Origin: Acidimicrobiaceae bacterium
GTDB lineage: Bacteria > Actinomycetota > Acidimicrobiia > Acidimicrobiales > RAAP-2
NCBI GenBank assembly: GCA_013044265.1
Contig: JABEUQ010000184.1
Coordinates: forward strand, 1-63,999
Reading direction: 5' to 3'
DNA length: 63,999 nt
The notes beneath the pieces were generated by a model. The model worked only from the letters and a program-made list of their open reading frames with translations, made no database searches and was not told where the DNA came from. The position numbers were made by a program, and so were the translations under genes. How positions within the stretch are numbered: the stretch's first letter is position 1; each line of letters begins with the position of its first letter. Positions 61,422 to 63,999 of the stretch are shown one piece after another.

Positions 61422-62324
61422 CTAGACCAGCACGTCGGGGTCGATAAAGGTATCGAGGGCGCCGAGCACGTGGCTGAGTTCCTCGCTGGGCCGGTGCCGC
61501 TTCCTCAGGGCGAGCACCGTCGTGAGCGACGCCTCGTCCACACCTACCCCGGGAACCAACCCGGTAGAGAGGTCCTTGATCGCCCGCAAGTGTTGACGGG
61601 CATCGTCGTCGTCGAGACCCAGCGACTCCTGCACCGCAGCCAGGACATCCGCGTCACGGAAACCCGAGAGCACACTCATAATGGTGTCATCGAGCACGTC
61701 GCGGAATCGATTCTGAGCGGCCACCATTTCCTCATCCTCGGTGTGCATCGCCGCGAGCACCGTGCCGAGGTAGGGCCCAATGGCGGTGACCGGTTCGACC
61801 AACACGCAGCCCTGCTTCGCGGCACGTAACTCATTGCCAGCGTTCAAGATCGTGTAATCGCACGTCGCATCGACCAGAGCTTGTGCCCGGCGCGGAGTCG
61901 CACCCAAGTTCTCAACGGTCATCTCGGCGAGCGAGAAACCCTGACGAGCCAGGATTTCGTAGGCCACGAAGGCGAACCCGGAAATGGCCACGTCCACTCC
62001 AAGGCGCCCCGTGCGCGCGACCGGGTCCACGTGGGCGCCTCGATAGAGTCCGAGGCCGAGTCCCCGGTCGATGCCGGCGAAGACTCTCAGAGGGAGGAGC
62101 TCCTTCAAGGGATTGTCCAGTAAGAACTGGTAGGCAACGATGTTGTCGGTGTTCGTGAAGACAACGTCGTAGTCACCTTGGGAGAGTGATCGGAACTGCT
62201 GAGGTGAAGAAAGGACTGACTCCTCGATCACGTGAAGACCCGCTTCAGTGAACCGGCCATCGCTTCGTGCCAGAGCAATTAGAAACGACGGAGTGAAAGT
62301 TCCCACGGTGAAGTTGCGGATCAT
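61422..62324 (-). CDS. Substrate-binding-protein-like (NMT1/THI5 type) protein without signal peptide
   Basis: This 300-residue protein has the type-2 periplasmic-binding-protein fold as in SsuA/THI5-like proteins: IRNFTVGTFTPSFLIALARSDGRFTEAGL at the start, SQGDYDVVFTNTDNIVAYQ near 50 and VNLGATPRRAQALVDATCDYTILN-like sequence near 150. It lacks any signal peptide, lipobox or membrane segment, so it is probably cytoplasmic, and no ABC permease is nearby. GAGGAG precedes the ATG. It follows the aldehyde dehydrogenase gene after three bases, so an intracellular ligand-binding or enzymatic role linked to that enzyme is inferred. Confidence 0.75.
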   Translation of the reverse strand: MIRNFTVGTFTPSFLIALARSDGRFTEAGLHVIEESVLSSPQQFRSLSQGDYDVVFTNTDNIVAYQFLLDNPLKELLPLRVFAGIDRGLGLGLYRGAHVDPVARTGRLGVDVAISGFAFVAYEILARQGFSLAEMTVENLGATPRRAQALVDATCDYTILNAGNELRAAKQGCVLVEPVTAIGPYLGTVLAAMHTEDEEMVAAQNRFRDVLDDTIMSVLSGFRDADVLAAVQESLGLDDDDARQHLRAIKDLSTGLVPGVGVDEASLTTVLALRKRHRPSEELSHVLGALDTFIDPDVLV

Positions 62325-62327
62325 GGC

Positions 62328-63854
62328 TTAACTCCTCGGTGGCCAAGTAGGGACGGGACCGTGCCCCGAAGGAAAACGGACATTCTTTGCGCGCACGAAC
62401 TCGTGCAGAGTCTCGGCGGAATATTCACGACCGTACCCCGAGCCTTTGACACCTCCGAAGGGTGAACCGATGAACGTACGCCGGGTGTACTGGTTCACGA
62501 ACACCATGCCTACCTCGAGGCGCGTAGCCAGTCGAGCCGCGCGCGTCTCGTCACGGGTGCAGATAGCCGCGGTCAGTCCGTAGTCGGTGTCATTCGCAAT
62601 GATGACCGCTTCATCGTCGTCGTGAAAACGCATCAGGGCCGCCACTGGACCGAAAATCTCCTCCTTGGCAATGACGTTCTCCGGAGTAATCTCGCCAAAA
62701 ATCCGCGGAGCGACCCAGAAACCATCACGCCACTGGGGCCCGTCGGGCAGCGTGCCTTCGAACAGGAGTGGCGCGCCTTCTCCTAGGGTTGTCGCGACGT
62801 AGGCTTCGACACGCTCCTGTTGGCGCCGATCCACGAGTGGCCCAATGTCGGTCCCCGCGTCGAGCGGATCGCCCACTCGTAGTTCTCGTGCAGCAGCGAC
62901 GTACTTGGCGGCGAACTCGTCATAGAGCGAGTCGTGCACGAGGATACGTGAGGTAGAGGTGCAGGCCATGCCGTTGTTATAGAACATTCCTTCGATCGCT
63001 ACCGTCACCGCGGCATCGACGTCCGCGTCATCGAGAACCAGAAGTGCGTTCTTACCGCCCAACTCGAGGGTGACGAACGTCAGATGCTGAGCGGCCGCCT
63101 GCATGACTTTGCGCCCCGTGGCAGTCGAACCAGTGAAGGTGACTCGTTCAATGCGTGGATTAGCTATGAGCGCGGGCCCGGCGCTTATACCGTTGACCGC
63201 ATTGATCACACCCGGCGGCAGAACTTCGTTGGCCAATTCAATGAGTCGCAGAATCGCCAATGGCGCCTGTTCGCCGGGCTTGACGACGACCGTGTTACCC
63301 ACCGCGATGGCGGGTGCGCACTTCTTAGCGAGGTGCTGCACCGGCCAGTTAAAGGGAAGGATTGCTCCCACCACGCCGTACGGCTCATAGGCCACGCGCG
63401 CCTCGACAGGACCTTGATGAATCATTTCGCCGTGCACGGTATCGGCGATACCCGCGTAGTAATCGAAGTTCGTATGACTCGACACCACGTCGACACGCAG
63501 CGCGTCACGTTTGGGCTTGCCAACCTCACGCGCGCACAACTCAGCCAATTCATCAGCGTGTTCACGGATCGTGGCCGCGACTTGCCGCATGAGCGCGCCA
63601 CGCTCTCGAGGAGACATATCGTGCCACCCTTCTTCGTAAGCGCGACGCGAATCCGCAACCGCCGCCGCGACGGTATCGGCGCTGGCATTGGCCACTCGCG
63701 CCAACGGTCGTGCCGTGGCGGCTTCGAGTACCTCGAAGGTATCGCTCTCCCCCTCTAGGAAGGAGCCACCGATGAAGGAGCCCCAGACTGGCCGTGCTCT
63801 CAATAGCGCGTCGGTGACCGAGCTGTTCGCGACGCTCGGATCGGTAATGCTCAT
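62328..63854 (-). CDS. NAD(P)-dependent aldehyde dehydrogenase
   Basis: The 508-residue enzyme belongs to the aldehyde dehydrogenase superfamily. Visible features are the cofactor-binding ILPFNWPVQHLAKKCAPAIAVGNTVVVKPGEQAP region, the GSTATG loop, the general base Glu in TLELGGKN and the nucleophile Cys in NNGMACTSTSR. The C-terminal GSPFGGVKGSGYGREYS motif is standard. The substrate cannot be read; succinate semialdehyde or an aromatic or aliphatic aldehyde are possible. It is the first gene of a unit with the SBP-like gene. Confidence 0.93.
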   Translation of the reverse strand: MSITDPSVANSSVTDALLRARPVWGSFIGGSFLEGESDTFEVLEAATARPLARVANASADTVAAAVADSRRAYEEGWHDMSPRERGALMRQVAATIREHADELAELCAREVGKPKRDALRVDVVSSHTNFDYYAGIADTVHGEMIHQGPVEARVAYEPYGVVGAILPFNWPVQHLAKKCAPAIAVGNTVVVKPGEQAPLAILRLIELANEVLPPGVINAVNGISAGPALIANPRIERVTFTGSTATGRKVMQAAAQHLTFVTLELGGKNALLVLDDADVDAAVTVAIEGMFYNNGMACTSTSRILVHDSLYDEFAAKYVAAARELRVGDPLDAGTDIGPLVDRRQQERVEAYVATTLGEGAPLLFEGTLPDGPQWRDGFWVAPRIFGEITPENVIAKEEIFGPVAALMRFHDDDEAVIIANDTDYGLTAAICTRDETRAARLATRLEVGMVFVNQYTRRTFIGSPFGGVKGSGYGREYSAETLHEFVRAKNVRFPSGHGPVPTWPPRS

Positions 63855-63999
63855 GACGTCATCCCCCCACAGTTGACTAGTAAGTCGAAGTTAGTCACAT
63901 TTACAGCGTGTGTCCTAATTGGACCCACCGGTTTACCTTGACTAACCGAGCCATGTGGCCCAGTAGTGCTTACTCACCGTCCGATTTCTCAGATCAACT
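63855..63999. other. Upstream region of the aldehyde dehydrogenase gene, with GACTAA-type repeats
   Basis: TTGACTA occurs at 63873-63879 and 63938-63944, and the complementary GTTAGTC at 63890-63896 pairs with GACTAAC at 63940-63946. These may be operator sites for a local regulator, but the window ends before a neighbour can be seen. No Shine-Dalgarno or TANNNT at six-base spacing was found before the ATG. Confidence 0.35.

Overview
The window reads as the chromosome of an actinobacterium, most likely of the class Acidimicrobiia; this placement is inferred from gene content, not proven. Base composition is moderately GC-rich (by eye close to 60 percent). The actinobacterial markers are a WhiB regulator, a UPF0182 membrane protein, a DUF2342 protein, a HelD/HelR motor ATPase, the ctaE-qcrCAB order with PDWY-type cytochrome b, a DivIVA-like coiled-coil protein and many GTG starts. 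Nearly every base is coding. I saw no insertion sequence, prophage, CRISPR array or rRNA.

Layout. 1-64 is a truncated initiator tRNA gene. 116-12266 holds housekeeping and uncharacterised genes: UPF0182, a DivIVA-like protein, a PDZ/Lon-type protease, a HEAT-repeat protein, an MreB-like actin homologue, DUF2342, glutamate formimidoyltransferase, WhiB and a membrane-anchored thioredoxin-like protein. 12341-15756 is a MoxR/VWA pair and 16021-16755 a GNAT acetyltransferase. 16793-22069 is a complete histidine-degradation operon, hutG-hutH-hutU-hutI. 22092-27126 is ctaE-qcrCAB followed by a secreted phosphodiester-glycosidase-like gene, with helD upstream. 29609-32987 is a haem operon (hemE, ferrochelatase, porphyrinogen oxidase). 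32998-39235 holds a HAD phosphatase, a large MprF-like membrane protein and two secreted proteins. 39640-55659 is a full 14-subunit NADH dehydrogenase operon (nuoA-N) with an ATP-grasp gene coupled to its end. A geranylgeranyl-reductase-family flavoprotein diverges from nuoA, then an FTR1/EfeU iron permease. 58013-63854 carries hemB-hemL, a coupled membrane protein, an SBP-like protein and an aldehyde dehydrogenase.

The genes form a respiratory and haem theme. Complex I reduces menaquinone, the bc1 complex and oxidase subunit III pass electrons on, and the flavoprotein probably tailors the quinone. Haem genes and an iron permease supply the cofactors. Histidine degradation supplies glutamate, with two candidate enzymes for the last step (HutG and the formimidoyltransferase).

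The most general signal I found is a promoter rule. At nine transcription-unit heads a TANNNT hexamer lies 6 (eight cases) or 7 (one case) bases upstream of an ATG or GTG, and two more lie at 8 bases. This predicts leaderless mRNAs and settles several start codons. Other highlights are two divergent genes sharing one GTGCAC palindrome as start codons, a DivIVA-like protein with a phage-head-like Cys/His tail, a DUF2342 protein that has lost its zinc motif, and two mutually exclusive hairpins before hemE. I found no clearly new multi-gene system such as a defence island.
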